Source: Tillus elongatus
Lineage: Eukaryota > Arthropoda > Insecta > Coleoptera > Cleridae
Length of the DNA stretch: 64,000 nucleotides
Assembly: GCA_964006375.1 (NCBI GenBank)
Contig: OZ023265.1
Location: 8,123,660 to 8,187,659, forward strand
Reading direction: 5' to 3'
The translations under genes were made by a program, and so were the position numbers. Below, one piece after another: positions 1 to 15,580 of the stretch (position 1 is the first letter of the stretch; each line of letters starts with the position of its first letter). The notes under the pieces are model-generated. The model saw only the letters and a program-made list of their open reading frames with translations, was not told where the DNA came from and made no database searches.

Positions 1-30
1 CATTTCTACCCCAATATAGGGACAAAGTAT

Positions 31-501
31 GTAAGGCTAGATGCATTTTCGCAACAATTAGAACCGTAGACCGGTTTCGCTCTCATTAGAGCTCTTCAGT
101 ACGGCATACTAATTGTAGCAAAAATGCACCAAAAGTAATACGACTATAGTATAGCCAGCCTTAAATCACTAAGTGAGTGGTGGACGTGCCTTACATACTT
201 TGTCCCTATATTGGGTTAGAAATGGACCAGGGCTGACAATTTTCTAAATTGTTAGTTGTATACAGTCTCTATTTTTTTTAACACTTTGTGTTATTTGGAG
301 CTGCCGTGACAACATACTACTTGGTTCCGCAACTAAGTGGTGACACGCTCACCACTCACTTAGTGATTTAAGTCTGGCTGTACTATAGCCGTATTATTTT
401 TGGTGCATTTTTGCTACAATTAGTATGCCGTACTGAAGAGCTCTAATGAGAGCGAAACCGGTCTACGGTTCTAATGGTTGCGAAAATGCATCTAGCCTTA
501 C
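31..501. repeat. Foldback/MITE-like inverted-repeat element, copy A
   Basis: Two arms in opposite orientation surround a short centre. The left arm begins GTAAGGCTAGATGCATTTTC and the right arm ends with its complement before position 501. Both arms contain the same internal words (AGAACCGTAGACCGG, GTACGGCATACTAATTG). Related copies lie at 4716-5330 and 34766-35078. No coding potential is visible, so it is probably nonautonomous. Confidence 0.7.
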
Positions 502-514
502 AAAGCAAGTCTTA

Positions 515-640
515 TTTTTAGTGAATTTTCTTGAAAAAATCACTAATGAGAAGATCAAGACTTTTGAATTTTGAAAAAAAAATTCTTCAAATGAGAGCTA
601 ACTAGGCTCCCTAGAACTGGGGTCAGTTCCGATTTTTATA
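515..640 (+). repeat. A module of the composite A-(TA)n-B-C repeat
   Basis: It begins with the imperfect palindrome AGTGAATTTTCTT...AAAATCACTAATGAG and continues through the words CAAATGAG...AACTAGG...CCTAGAAC. The same module abuts most (TA)n tracts in the window. Confidence 0.6.
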
Positions 641-4090
<3,450 letters not shown>

Positions 4091-4715
4091 TTAATATCTT
4101 ACCGTATCGTAACATATTTATCCAAATATCCAAATATATTCTCGGCACATATTATAGCAACCTATAATACGCCCTTAGAATAGCAAAGTCAATAAAAGCC
4201 ATAAAATTCACATTTCCCAGCGCCACTCCCTACCTTTTCCCGATACACACATCCATTATAGAACAGAATGCCTATAAACGTTTTCTTTAAAATATAAGAG
4301 ACAAGTAAAGAGTATCCCGGTGTGCCGGGATCGAACTACGTCACAGGAAACCGGGGTTTTTCCTCATATATGTATACAGGGAAATTGCATTTGTCCCTTT
4401 ACCGTGTTTGAATTAATGTCGAGTGAACAGGAAACTGAGTTAGCTGTTACGGTGTTTATCGAATTATCCTAAATTCGGAATTTGGCAGCAAACTGAAAAT
4501 GAGAAATAAACAGAGAGAAATCGAGAGAGATTGTACTGGAATGGTAAGGCCAAAGGGGATGCCTATTAGGAGTAATCTGTAAAAATTTAAATGCAATATT
4601 TCCAAATATAAATTTCAAAAATTGTGAGTTAAAAATTTTAATTGTAGAATACGCAGTTAATTTAATTTCCTTCTACTTACTGAAAGCTGGAAATTTTAGC
4701 AAGTGATTTTTATAT
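4091..4715. other. No gene; contains a dispersed repeat shared with about 15670-15830
   Basis: No ORF of interest. The segment about 4325-4500 (ACAGGAAACC...GGAAATTGCATTTGT...GAATTATCC) recurs in diverged form at about 15670-15830, so it is an unnamed dispersed repeat. Confidence 0.5.
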
Positions 4716-5330
4716 ACTAAGTGAGTGGTGAGCGTGTCGCCACCTAGTTGTGGAACCAAGTAGTATGTTGTCACGCCAGCTCCAAATAACACAAAGTGTT
4801 AAAAAATGGAGACAATACAACCAACTAACAATTTAATAAATTGTCATCCCTGGCCCATTTCTACCCTAATATAGGGATAAAGTATGTAGGGCTAGATGCA
4901 TTCTCACCACAATTAGAACCGTAGACCGGTTTCGCTCTCATTAGAGCTCGTCAGTATGGCATACTAATTGCAGCGAAAATACACCTATAAAGTAATACGG
5001 CTAAAGTAACCAGCCTTTTAACACTAAGTGAGTGATGAGCGTGTCGCCACCTAGTTGCGAAACCAAGTAGTATGTTGTCACGCCAGCTCCAAATAACCAT
5101 ATGAAATGGGCCAGAGCTGACAATTTATTAAATTGTTAGTTGTTTGTATACAGTCTACATTTTTTAACACTTTGTGTTATATGGAGCTGGCGTGACAACA
5201 TACTACTTGGTTCCGCAACTAGTTGACGACACGCTCACCACTCACTTAGTATTGAAACGCTGGCTACTTTAGCCGTATTACTTTATAGGTTCTAATTGTT
5301 GGGAGAATGCATCTAGCCTTACAGATTTTT
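4716..5330. repeat. Foldback/MITE-like element, compound copy B
   Basis: It shares all words of copy A (CTAAGTGAGTGGTGAGCGTG, AGTATGTTGTCACGCC, AGACCGGTTTCGCTCTC), arranged in both orientations, and ends GCATCTAGCCTTAC. The centre words occur three times, so this is either a nested or a rearranged copy. Confidence 0.65.
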
Positions 5331-5590
5331 ATATAATTGTTTGTTATCGTTTGTATGGTTATTTTGAAAAAACTTTTTATAGGTCTAACAGCCATTTACA
5401 TTTTCTTATTTATGCTCATGTGACACAAATCATCCAGTCATTTTAACATTTAACTGATATCAACATTCAAGCAAGGTTTTTAGATTAACACGTTCGCGAC
5501 ATGGTGACCCATCTGTCGGTCACGCGAAGTTTAACCAGAGAACGTCTGTGCCCATGCTATATGCCAGGTTTAATGCATGTTAAAAAAAGT

Positions 5591-5900
5591 CTGGACGCAG
5601 CAAGTGCGTTATGGTGATGAATTTTCATAAAAATGTTTTTAATAGCAAATATGTTTTTTTTTAAGACAGCAGGCATCAAATTTGGTTACCAGTATAACCT
5701 ATATAGTAAAAATAATGTGCCATGTTTCATAAAAATAACTTTATTGTGCGAAAATGTATCAAAATTTCCAAAAGTAAACTTATAGTGTTCCCGCAAAAAC
5801 TCGTTTCTTGGTCAATTTTATAGGTTAATAGCAGATTGAGCTATTTAAATATGAAGCATTTGATAACAGTTCACTATTATAACGCACTTTATGCGTCCAG
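5591..5900. repeat. Palindromic MITE (CTGGACGCAG family), full copy
   Basis: It starts CTGGACGCAGCAAGTGCGTT and ends AACGCACTTTATGCGTCCAG, giving terminal inverted repeats of about 22 bp on a 310-bp noncoding body. Full-size copies lie at 15283-15580, 19908-20220 and 39543-39850, with many end fragments elsewhere. Confidence 0.75.
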
Positions 5901-5929
5901 AATTGCTTTTTTTTCCAAACAGGCATTAT

Positions 5930-6120
5930 ATTTTGATTGATTTGATTGTAGAAATATTTTTTAAGATGTAGCTCAAGATACCCTATAATTAATGTATACA
6001 ATATTTTTTTTCATATCTGTTATAATAACGGATATATTGAGCTTTATTGATTTAATTACGAAAATTTGACAAAAATTATATACAATTAAATGATAAACTC
6101 TATAGCCAAGGCTACTGTGA
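5930..6120 (-). repeat. C module fragment of the composite repeat
   Basis: The words AAGATGTAGCTCAAGATACCC and ATATTGAGCTTTATTGA recur at about 15050-15160, 18430-18520, 20370-20460, 25180-25265 and 60790-60840. Confidence 0.5.
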
Positions 6121-7090
<970 letters not shown>

Positions 7091-7159
7091 ATCGAGGGAA
7101 GCAGCGCAATCCATATTCATAGCTTTTCCCATAACTTTAGACGAAACTGATAGAATAGA

Positions 7160-7480
7160 AATTGGACGAGAGTTCCCTATATCAGATTTTGCGCTTTTTT
7201 CAGGCACAGGTTCAAATCGACTAGTTTCCAGGAAAATGAAAATACCTTTATCTTATACGACATCGAACAAAGGCGACATAAAATTAGAAGCAGTTCAGGA
7301 GCACACATTCTAACAACTATTGCAGAGATCCCATCGGGTTCTGATGCCTTTTTCATGTCCAAATTTTTCAGTATGTGCTTAAGAGCACGAAACAATCTTG
7401 TAAGTGATTTCTCTTATTTTTGCACTATTTTCAAGCAGATCAAGGTTGAAGTTTGAAACAAACACAGAGGCGAATAGTTC
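7160..7480 (-). pseudogene. Jockey/CR1-type LINE reverse transcriptase, N-terminal fragment
   Basis: On the minus strand the frame 7395-7177 reads KKASEPDGISAIVVRMCAPEL, the conserved start of the RT domain in jockey/CR1-type LINEs. It resembles the KASGLDEIPAIVLKKCAPEL segment of the LINE at 40036. The remainder has lost its frame. No catalytic FADD box is present in this fragment. Confidence 0.7.
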
Positions 7481-7486
7481 AGCCTT

Positions 7487-7760
7487 TTTAACAGACTTCA
7501 AAAAAAGGAGGAGGTTCGCAATTCACCAGTATTTTTTTATGTGTGTTACCTCAAAACTTTTGTCTCGGTGAACCGATTTAAATGATTATTTTTTTGTTTG
7601 TTTAAGATGCTTCTGCTGTGGTCCCATATAAATTTGATCAAGATCTGACCAGTAGTTTTTGAGTTATCCTTAATTTACATCACGATAACAAATGGTGGCA
7701 GCGCTGATATGCATTTTTTTGAGTCATTCTTAATGAAGTCGGCTTTTCTTTTTTTTTTTT
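7487..7760. mobile_element. Insect-widespread MITE with GAAGTCGG-type ends
   Basis: It begins ACAGACTTCAAAAAAAGGAG, contains TGAACCGATTTAAATGATT, TGGTCCCATATAAATTTGAT and TTTTTGAGTTATCCT, and ends GAAGTCGGCTTTTC. From general knowledge, very similar noncoding elements are abundant in Lepidoptera and other insects. The terminal inverted repeat is short (GACTTC/GAAGTC). The family name is not assigned here. Confidence 0.6.
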
Positions 7761-8782
7761 TACTTGTATGTTAACAATGCAGCGAATACTCTGCCATTTG
7801 AAGCCAGCGGAGGAAATGTGTGTAATACTGAACTAAGTGTACCTGTAGTTTCAGTGCGGGCAAGGGATTACTAATCGTTTTTCTTGTGATAAATTTAATT
7901 GAAAGACAACAGTGGTTAAATTGAACAATTTAGTGGCTGTCCCTCTTTCAACCGGAGAACGTTACCGCTGTAACTAGAGGATGAGGTTTTCCGAACACAT
8001 CAGAAAACAAGTCAAAGTAGAAGGTCGTAGTGTACGTTCGGCCAAAGAGGTGGGGACAGAGTTGGGGGACTTACTACAGTTTCCTCCAACCCGTTGTTAC
8101 CTACCAACCTTGAATAATCCACCTCGATGCGGCTCATCTGACGTACCAAGCGCACGTCTTATCCCCTTAAATTACATCACTCTACCTATTCCTTTTCATT
8201 TTCTCTAACATACGACTTCCTTAACTTATATACGGGCTTAGTAGCGTAACCTAAATTAAATTCTTAATGATACAGACGGAGTATGAACTGAAGCCAGTGA
8301 ACAGTGTTCGTTAATTATGGCTGGAATTTTATAGAAACAAAGAAGCGGTTTAAGTTAGAACACATATTGCGTTAGATAATTGAAAATATTAGAATTCTGT
8401 AGGAGATGCGCCCAGCGATGTCTTAGTTTGTCTCTTATTCACGTAGCTGACTCTGTTAAATTACATAGTTGGGGGCCTTACTCTTTTATAACATCATCCT
8501 TATCGCATTATCAAGGCGATGTTGCCTTGTCGTCGCAATCATAACTCTTTGCCTCCAGAAGCTATTGTTATTTCATTTGGCTTCCGCACATAATCAACTG
8601 GACCAGGTTTTCCCAAAGTTTTCCTATTTGACCAGCTCTTACCTTCTTCCAAATAGATGTACTTTACATAATGCGATCAAAAAGTTATTATGTGTCAGAA
8701 GAGATTTCTTGGTTTCTTTTAGCAAGCATCTACCTAGTAAACATTTCTTAAACCTGAGAAAGATGTTACTTAAGTCTTAAGT
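7761..8782. other. No gene recognised
   Basis: ORFs of 75 and 103 codons (7981 and 8469, plus strand) have no recognisable motif and sit in unremarkable sequence. I do not call them genes. Confidence 0.4.
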
Positions 8783-9022
8783 ATGGAATGTTATCGTTGC
8801 GTATTTCTGGATGTCAAAAAAGCCTTTGACACTGTAAACCATCAACAATTGCTGACAACACTGGAAGAACTGGGTTTCAGAGGGATTGCCTTGCATTTGT
8901 TTGGGAGTTATCTGTGGGGAAGAAAACAAATAACAAGAATTAATTACTGTGAAAGTAGCCAACGTACTGTAGTGTGTGGTGTACCTCAGGGGACAGTGCT
9001 TGGTCCAATTCTTTTCAATATA
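8783..9022 (+). pseudogene. LINE reverse transcriptase fragment, interrupted by a mariner end
   Basis: The frame carries VFLDVKKAFDTVNHQQLL (RT motif A with the first catalytic Asp) and GVPQGTVLGPILFNI (RT motif B), both typical of jockey/CR1/RTE-type LINEs. The frame runs straight into mariner end sequence at about 9021 (target TA). The FADD box and everything downstream are absent, so a mariner-type insertion or deletion destroyed this copy. Confidence 0.8.
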
Positions 9023-9645
9023 GGGTGGCGCATTGAAAACGAAACAGGCCGACTTGCGTCCAGAGAAAATTTTTTTTAAGAAACGCTGAAACACGTCAAT
9101 TTTCTATTGAGGGGGACATGTTTTGACATAAACTCAACTTTGTCACATCAACCCCTTAAGGGTGGTGATAACAACCTTTATATTTTAAATAGGGAACATG
9201 GACCGAGTGTTACATCATTTGGAAGCTCTTTCTTTTCTGAATTCAGCACACTAATTTTTTATCAACTCGTTTAAAAATTATTCACAGTTGGAGTTGCAAG
9301 AACGTATTTCATTCATTGTGATAAGAAATGCACTAATTAGTCAATTTTTTGTTACAAAACTAAAAAACAAAACCAAACGTTCAAAAATGTTTATTCAGTT
9401 AAGTGAGTGTTCAAATTGTTGACCACCAGCTTCCATACAAAAGTACAAATTTTGTTCAAAACGAGCTCTGACATTCTGGAGCATTTGTGGAGTTATTAGA
9501 CGGCATTCTTCAACAATGCGTCGTCGTAATTCTTCCAGAGGCTCCGGTTCTGTTGCGTAAATTCTACTCTTTAAATAGCCCTACAGAAAGAAGTCTAAAG
9601 GAGTTAAATCCGGTGATCTAGGGGGCCACTCAATAGTTTCCAGTG
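9021..9645 (-). mobile_element. Truncated mariner-like element, same family as 46221-48098
   Basis: The sequence GGGTGGCGCATTGAAAACGA through the AAGGGGTGGTGATAACA-type middle and the transposase 3' end matches the left end of the element at 46221-48098 almost base for base. It stops abruptly at about 9645 in the transposase (near CCACTCAATAG). Only the 3' third of the transposase gene (minus strand, around the SPD motif) and one TIR survive. Confidence 0.85.
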
Positions 9646-9739
9646 ACAGAGAGATAGGTGGTACGTATAATTAAATCTTTGGAAACTTCATATTCTACTG
9701 GTGGTGATGGGATGTGCTCCGCTGTGTTGAAACTGATTC

Positions 9740-10560
9740 GGAGCTGCCTGTCCTTTTTTCTGTGATAATTAGTAACTCATTAACACATCGAAAATCTCCT
9801 GATGCCCTAAAGAACTTAAAAATAATTCGCATAAATAAGAAAGGTTCACACCAAAAGCCTGATTCCTGCAGACGCATCACCGTGGTGGACTTTTTCCAAA
9901 ATATTTGAAAAGATCGTGGCTGGAACGCTGATGGATTATCTTCCGAAACGCCATTTACTTAATGATGATCAACACGGATTTCGTGTGGGGCGCTCCACGA
10001 ATGCTGCAATGATTCCTTTTTGGATAAACTGTACTGCGCTATTAATGGAGGCGAATCTGGTGTGAGTGTATTTTTGGACCTGAGCAAGGCTTTCGACTTA
10101 GTCGATCATGATAGGCGTGTGTCTAAGCTTGAGTCTTTCGGAGTCAGAGAAGTGGTTCCTGATTGGTTAATCAGTTATTTGAGCGGGAGGCAACACTTTG
10201 TCTCGCTCGGAGGTATAAATTCAGATTTACTGACGGTAAAGAGGGCGTCCCGCGGGGCTCTGTGTTTTTCGGACCTGTCGCTTAATCGATGTATATTGTT
10301 TGCGGATGATACGTTAGCCTTAGTCACTAGTAGGGACGCTTCGTCATTATCGAAGAAAGCAAACTGAATTAATATTTTATAGAACATAAACTTGTCCTCA
10401 ACACAGGTAAATCGGTATGCCTTAGCTATGAGATTTTGCCTGCTGGGCATTCTTCGGGGAATCATGTGGTTTCCCTTGGAGGTGTTCAAACAAAGAACAC
10501 TACTCAAGCAAAGCTCTTGGGAGTTACATTAGACTGCAGACTAGGGTGGTCGGCTCACAT
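9740..10560 (+). pseudogene. LINE reverse transcriptase fragment, second family
   Basis: Fragments in shifted frames show PDALKNLKIIRINKKG (RT fingers), GVSVFLDLSKAFDLVDH (motif A), CILFADDTLALVTS (motif C with the FADD catalytic box) and AKLLGVTLDCRLGWSAHI (thumb). This is a jockey-like RT different from the families at 8783 and 40036. Frameshifts lie near 9900 and 10370, and the LINE ends where Gypsy sequence begins near 10570. Confidence 0.8.
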
Positions 10561-10612
10561 TGATGGATTGTGTGGACCAACATCTCCACGCTGACGTTGT
10601 CAGACTGACACG

Positions 10613-11749
10613 ATGCAAACTTTCATTGACGGCATCAGAGATACCGACACGCAACAGGCGCTGAGGATGGCGAGACACAAAAACTTGAATGATGCTTTGG
10701 CACATTCCTTGGAGTTTGAAGGAGTAAGGCAAGCGTTAGAAAGTTATGTGAAAGTTCGCAGTATTCAAGTCCAAGAAGAAGATAAAACAGATCCATCCAA
10801 GATCATGCAGCTACTAGAGAAAATAGCAGAACAAATAAGACCGACGTCTCATGGACACCCAATAAGAGCTCACCGTGCAAATGCCTTGCGCCGCTGGAAC
10901 TGCGGCAAGGTAGGACATATAAGGGGCGAATGTTGGGTTCTAATATCACGCGCAAGGGAGAAAGTGAAGCTAAGGCCGGTAACCATTTCTCAGGTTAGCG
11001 ATTCTGGCAGCGCTCTCGTCGTAGACGGATACGTAAGCGGTAATAAGACTCAGATGGTCGTCGACACAAGCGAGATTATTCGCCGCGACATGGTTCCAAA
11101 ATGGCGACTAAGAGAGCCAGACAGAGTGTACAGAGTAAATGCAGCCGGTGGTGATCGAATCCAGGTATTTGGCGAAACTGACGTCGAGCTGCAAATTAGG
11201 ACATGGAAGGAAAAGCAGAGAGCCATAGTCGCCGCCATATCAGACCCGATTATAATTGGCTTGGACATACTTCAGGGTCATTGCGCTAACCTTGATCTTG
11301 GCACTAACATCCTGACTATCGGCGGTGAAGAAATAATAATGTCGCCTGGCAGTAACCTGGTAGTGCGGAAAATCACCAACGAGGAAAATAGCAACGCCTG
11401 TCGTGAAAGTGCCATTCCAGTGAAGAGAGCTGTGATAGGAAGAGACCACCCAGTTACTCATCCAGAAGTAAGTGATGAAGACATTATGAGAGAAGTACAA
11501 GACGAAGCGGGTAAAGACCATATAAATGTGAAGCCAACCCAGAAAAAGGTCAGTGAACACATTTGTTGGAAGAGAGCCGATGCCGACAGGGTGAATAGGG
11601 TCCGCCGAGATATTTTTGCAAGTAAAAACACCAGAACGAGAGCAACTACACGGAAGAACCAGTACTACGTAAGAACTTCTCTTGAAGAAAGCTCCGACAT
11701 ATTTACGGGAAGGAAAACCATCAACTTTGCTGTCGGAATGCATATATAA
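10613..11749 (+). pseudogene. Gypsy Gag/protease fragment
   Basis: The 378-codon open frame starts inside Gag (ARHKNLNDALAHSLEFE is typical of the Gag end). A zinc knuckle reading WNCGKVGHIRGEC lies near residues 93-107; its first Cys is replaced. A retropepsin-like domain follows (about residues 125-235), with VVDTSEI where the active D-T/S-G box should be and the flap/anchor IIGLDILQGH. The active-site Gly is lost, so the protease is probably inactive. The last about 120 codons do not resemble reverse transcriptase and probably span the deletion scar. The open frame is long but shows degraded motifs. Confidence 0.75.
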
Positions 11750-11764
11750 ATAGAAAGCGACCGC

Positions 11765-12064
11765 ATGAAGACCCATTATGACGTGCGAGCTAATTCAGCT
11801 GGTTTTAAAGAAGGAGATCGTGTGTGGTCCTACAATCCAGTACGACGCAAGGGACGGTCACCGAAACGACAGAAATTATGGGAAGGTCCTTATAAAGTGA
11901 TCCAAAGGATCAATGACGTTATCTATCGCATTCAGAGGAGCCCGAAGAGAAAGATGAGGGTGGTCCATATGCACATACTTACGCCATACCAAGAAATGTC
12001 AGAATTCGACAGGGACGGTCGAATATCAGAGGGGGGCAGTGTCACATTTGTCTATGAACATTAA
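11765..12064 (+). pseudogene. Gypsy integrase C-terminal domain
   Basis: KEGDRVWSYNPVRRKG, KLWEGPYKVIQRINDVIYRI and VVHMHILTPY are the GPY/F-type C-terminal module of Ty3/Gypsy integrases, followed by the short tail normally seen before the polypurine tract. The HHCC and DDE core are missing. The frame reads over the polypurine tract into the LTR and stops at 12064. Confidence 0.85.
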
Positions 12065-12477
12065 CATTATGGACTTTGTAACTTCTATGGTCAGTTGTAG
12101 TATGTTGGTAACAGCGAACACTCTGGAATGATATTTCTAGAAGGGGCCAGAAGTGACAGGTGTAGAAAAGTGTAGAAGGTCTAGAATCTCTATGGAGAGT
12201 ATAAATAGACGAACGCTACATAGAGTGGGTTAGCTCAGTAATGAGTGTGGTGTAGAATAAGTGATCATAGAGTATTGAGCGAGTCAGCAGTAAGTGTTGT
12301 TGTATAAGAAGCGATCATAGAAGGCGAATAGTGGAATATAGTTCTATGGACATTTAATAATAGAGAGAAATACTTTAGTTGATACTGGTGTTGGAAAATA
12401 GTTGCTTATAATAAATTAGTAGTTTGAAAAGCTGTGTTTTGTTCGTCAACAAATCCAGAACCATGTAGAACGTAACA
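12040..12477 (+). repeat. 3' LTR of the Gypsy relic
   Basis: A purine tract (GAGGGGGG at 12029-12036) lies just upstream. The proposed LTR starts TGTCAC and ends GTAACA, the TG...CA form with near-inverted 6-mers. It holds a TATA-type core (GAGTATAAATAG near 12196) and an AATAAA-like signal (ATAATAAATTAG). The length is about 438 bp. The boundaries cannot be confirmed because no second LTR is present. Confidence 0.65.
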
Positions 12478-13180
12478 ATATTTTCAAATAATACGGCATA
12501 TGATTTTTATAATGTAAGAAAACTTCCATCATTACGAAATTCAACAGTCGTCAGCGAAATAACAAGATCTATACACAAAGTAAACCAAGCGAAATACACA
12601 ACAAATACATATTTATACCCACAAAATGTAACGACTCAGCCACAGATATATAAACCTGTTTCTTTTTAAAGCATGAATACGCCTAATCTCACTCAATGCG
12701 CTTTCCTTTTTCCTCTATGTATTGGAAAACTGATGGAGGTTATTCTTTGCCCTCGAGTCAGATATTTCCATTTTAGTGAGGAGAGCGAGGAAGCAAAGTT
12801 CGTATGACATCTCTGGAATAAGATGTCTTCTACAGATGCCCCACACTCCAACTTTCTAATGCTCAGCTTTCTATACTAAACAAGTTTTACGTGAAATTGG
12901 TTCCAGTACGCACAACATACCCCATAGCTGCCAGGACTCCCTATTAAAGAAGTTGGAAAAGTAGATAAGCGGTTAAATATAAAGCTAAAGGAATAAACGT
13001 ATGTTCCCCTAATTTTCTTTACATTTATTTTTTAAAAGAAAACTCGTTTAAATATTAACAAGCCAAACAAACTCAAAACTTGTAAAAGCAAACTACAACA
13101 AAAGTCATGTGTTCCTATTTTCTAGAAAAAAAATCACTAATTGAACTAAAAAAAAAAAATTCTCTAAAGAGGAAATCTGT

Positions 13181-13183
<3 letters not shown>
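12478..13183. other. No gene recognised
   Basis: AT-rich spacer without recognisable coding or repeat structure. Confidence 0.4.
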
Positions 13184-13260
<77 letters not shown>

Positions 13261-13510
13261 ATATTGCACCGATAACTCAAAAAATAATGGGCCGATTTTG
13301 ATTAAATTTGGTACATACCTTCCTTTTACAAGTGGCTTGGATAGGTTCGTTAGTCAGGAAAATCGGCCCAGATTTTCCCGCAAAATTTTGTGTTTACTTT
13401 CGAAAAATATTTATATCTGCGGAAATAATACAGTAATGGCAACTAAATTTGGCAAGCAAAATTTATATTTCTATGTTGGAAGACAAGAAGTTAGAGGTAA
13501 ATTAATTTTT
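13184..13510 (+). repeat. (TA)n tract plus B module of the composite repeat
   Basis: A TA tract (13184-13250) is followed by GATAACTCAAAAAATAATGG, AAGTGGCTTGGATAGGTTCG and ATTTTCCCGCAAAATTTTG, the B module found beside most TA tracts here. Confidence 0.75.
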
Positions 13511-13739
13511 AGTTAATTAAATCTGATGCAAGAAACTTAAAACTCAAAAATTGATACGGTAGGAATATAAATATAAGTAAAATTACGACAAGAAATTACT
13601 AGCAAGCTCCTAGATATGTGTCTAAGTCGTTATTTTCCTTTAGTTCGTTAAAATATGAGCAAAAAATCCATTGTAAATCTAAATTGTTTTGTGTAAATAG
13701 TAAAGACGTTAGACGATTAACACGTATTACGGGATATAC

Positions 13740-13830
13740 ATGCTAGTACATACATGTCGAGCGTAGCCAAGTTGTCTAAGCTTGGATAATCGACTCCTAC
13801 ATGACGAGTTCTAATCCTAGTTAGTTTTGA
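13740..13830 (+). other. Degenerate tRNA-like segment (Ser/Leu type)
   Basis: GTAGCCAAGTTGTCTAAG resembles a class II tRNA A box, and GAGTTCTAATCCTAG resembles a B box at a suitable distance. The stems are poor. It is more likely a tRNA pseudogene or SINE head than a functional tRNA. Confidence 0.35.
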
Positions 13831-14079
13831 TCAATTTTTGTTTCATCTCATTTCACTTTACTGTTATCTAATCAGATTGCTGTTATTCCGAAGAATTTTT
13901 TAGCGAGTTTTTGTTTAAAAAAATAATCTGATATAGAGGAGATAAAAGTTTGAAGACTTAATTCAATTTGAATAGCATATCTGGTTGTTTGTTCTTGCCC
14001 TAACTTAGTGAAACCGTTCCATATTTAATACAGTCGGAGACTTTTCCCGTGGCTACACAAGTGCTTGTTTTATTGATTC

Positions 14080-14187
14080 CTCTTTAACAAAATTCACTAA
14101 TGAGGAGATCCCGACTTTTAAATTTACAAAAAATTTTATCAAATAAGCGCGAACTTGGCCCCCTAGAACCCATATCCAGGTCAGTTT

Positions 14188-14267
<80 letters not shown>
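14080..14267 (+). repeat. A module and (TA)n tract
   Basis: AAAATTCACTAATGAGGAGATC through CCCCCTAGAACCCATATCC leads into a TA tract at about 14190-14267. Confidence 0.7.
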
Positions 14268-14269
<2 letters not shown>

Positions 14270-14579
14270 GTCACAGTGACAACTTGCAATTTTAGGTCCT
14301 AAAATGTTTGAAAATATTATTAAACTTAAGTTGAAAGAAAATTATTTTGGAGAGTAAAATGGTTGGGAAGTTCAAAGGATGTAGTGGAAATATTGCAGAT
14401 GCTAATAAATTAAGATTGGTTGAATACATTGTAAATTTGAAATACCGAAATTTTATAGCAAGAATTGTCAGTGTAATTGGATTTTTATAAGTTTCAGTTC
14501 AATATTCAACTAAATCGCATCAATTACAGTCACAAGTTTGTAACTTCTATGTAAGATGCACTGCATAATTTGAATACAT
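14268..14579. other. No gene recognised
   Basis: AT-rich spacer of about 310 bp. Confidence 0.4.
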
Positions 14580-15282
14580 ATAAATAAATAAAAGTCGCGA
14601 TATGAAACGCCAAAATTGGCAACTTCTAGGCAAAGAACCTTAAAGAAATATGGATTATGTAAAGAGTGTTCTGCAAACCCTTATGTTCCACTTTCAGTCA
14701 TCATTGCTCTTCATTTTAATAAAATATTTCCAGAAAATTCATTTCAAATAGACACCTTCTCTGATGCTTTGGAAGTAGTTTTAGTTAAGTTTATGGTTCA
14801 ACGGTCATCATTGCCCTTCATTTTAATAACATATTTCCAGAAAATTCATTTCAAATAGACCCTTTCTCTGATGCTTTGGAAGTAGTTTTAGTTACGTTTA
14901 TGGTTCAACGGTCTATAATTTATAGCTAATTTTCGTAGAAAAAATTCGTTCATGAGGAGACTGCGGCTTTTGAATACTAAAAAGATTTCTTCAAATGAGC
15001 ACAAACTAGGCCCCCTAGAATCCATATCCGGGTTTACTTACTGTTTACGTATATACAGAGTGACGCATTTCTACAGTAAAGCTCAACATAATTGTTATTA
15101 TGCAAGATACGAGAAAAAATTGTATACGTTACTATAGGGTGTCTTGATCTGCATCTTCTAAAATTATTTTGACAATCACAGGCTGACCCGTAAGTTGTTG
15201 GTTATACCTACAAATTTTTTTTATATTCCTTATTGCATTTTTGCATTTTTCATCGAAATATGATGCATGTTTGTAAAAAAAT
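14580..15282 (+). repeat. C module of the composite repeat
   Basis: It contains the conserved words AAAATTCATTTCAAATAGAC (twice, about 100 bp apart, as a short tandem duplication), GACGCATTTCTACAGTAAAG and TAGGGTGTCTTGATCTGCAT. Copies lie at about 17936-18650, 20222-20720, 25085-25725, 48420-48850 and 60753-60990. Confidence 0.6.
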
Positions 15283-15580
15283 CGAGATGCAGTAAGTGCG
15301 TTTTGGTATCGATTTCTCATTAAATGCTTCAAAATTCAATAACTATTAACCTAAGGTTCGTCGGCTAGGAAACGAGTTTTCTCGGAGACATTTTAAGTTT
15401 ATTTTCGGAAAATTTTTATACATTTTCAAACAAATTATTTTGATAAAATAAGGCACATTGTTCCTACTATATAGGTTATATCGGTGACCAAATTGATGAC
15501 TGCTTGCATTAGAGAGACATATTTGCTAGTAAAAACATTTTTATAAAAATTCACTTCCATAACGCACTTGCTGCGTCCAG
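15283..15580 (-). repeat. Palindromic MITE (CTGGACGCAG family)
   Basis: The right end AACGCACTTGCTGCGTCCAG is intact. The left end (GATGCAGTAAGTGCGTTTTG) is diverged. The body matches the copies at 5591 and 19908 in reverse orientation. Confidence 0.65.

Larger units (their letters stand above)
10570..12477 (+). mobile_element. Gypsy-type LTR retrotransposon relic with internal deletion
   Basis: The order is Gag end, zinc knuckle, retropepsin-like region, integrase C-terminus, polypurine tract and 3' LTR. Reverse transcriptase, RNase H and the integrase core are missing between about 11330 and 11760, so a large internal deletion has occurred. No 5' LTR is seen; the left edge abuts a LINE fragment near 10570. 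Confidence 0.8.

Noticed and set aside
7981..8208. 75-codon ORF in spacer sequence
   Set aside because: No motif, no repeat support and no neighbouring exon-like signal.
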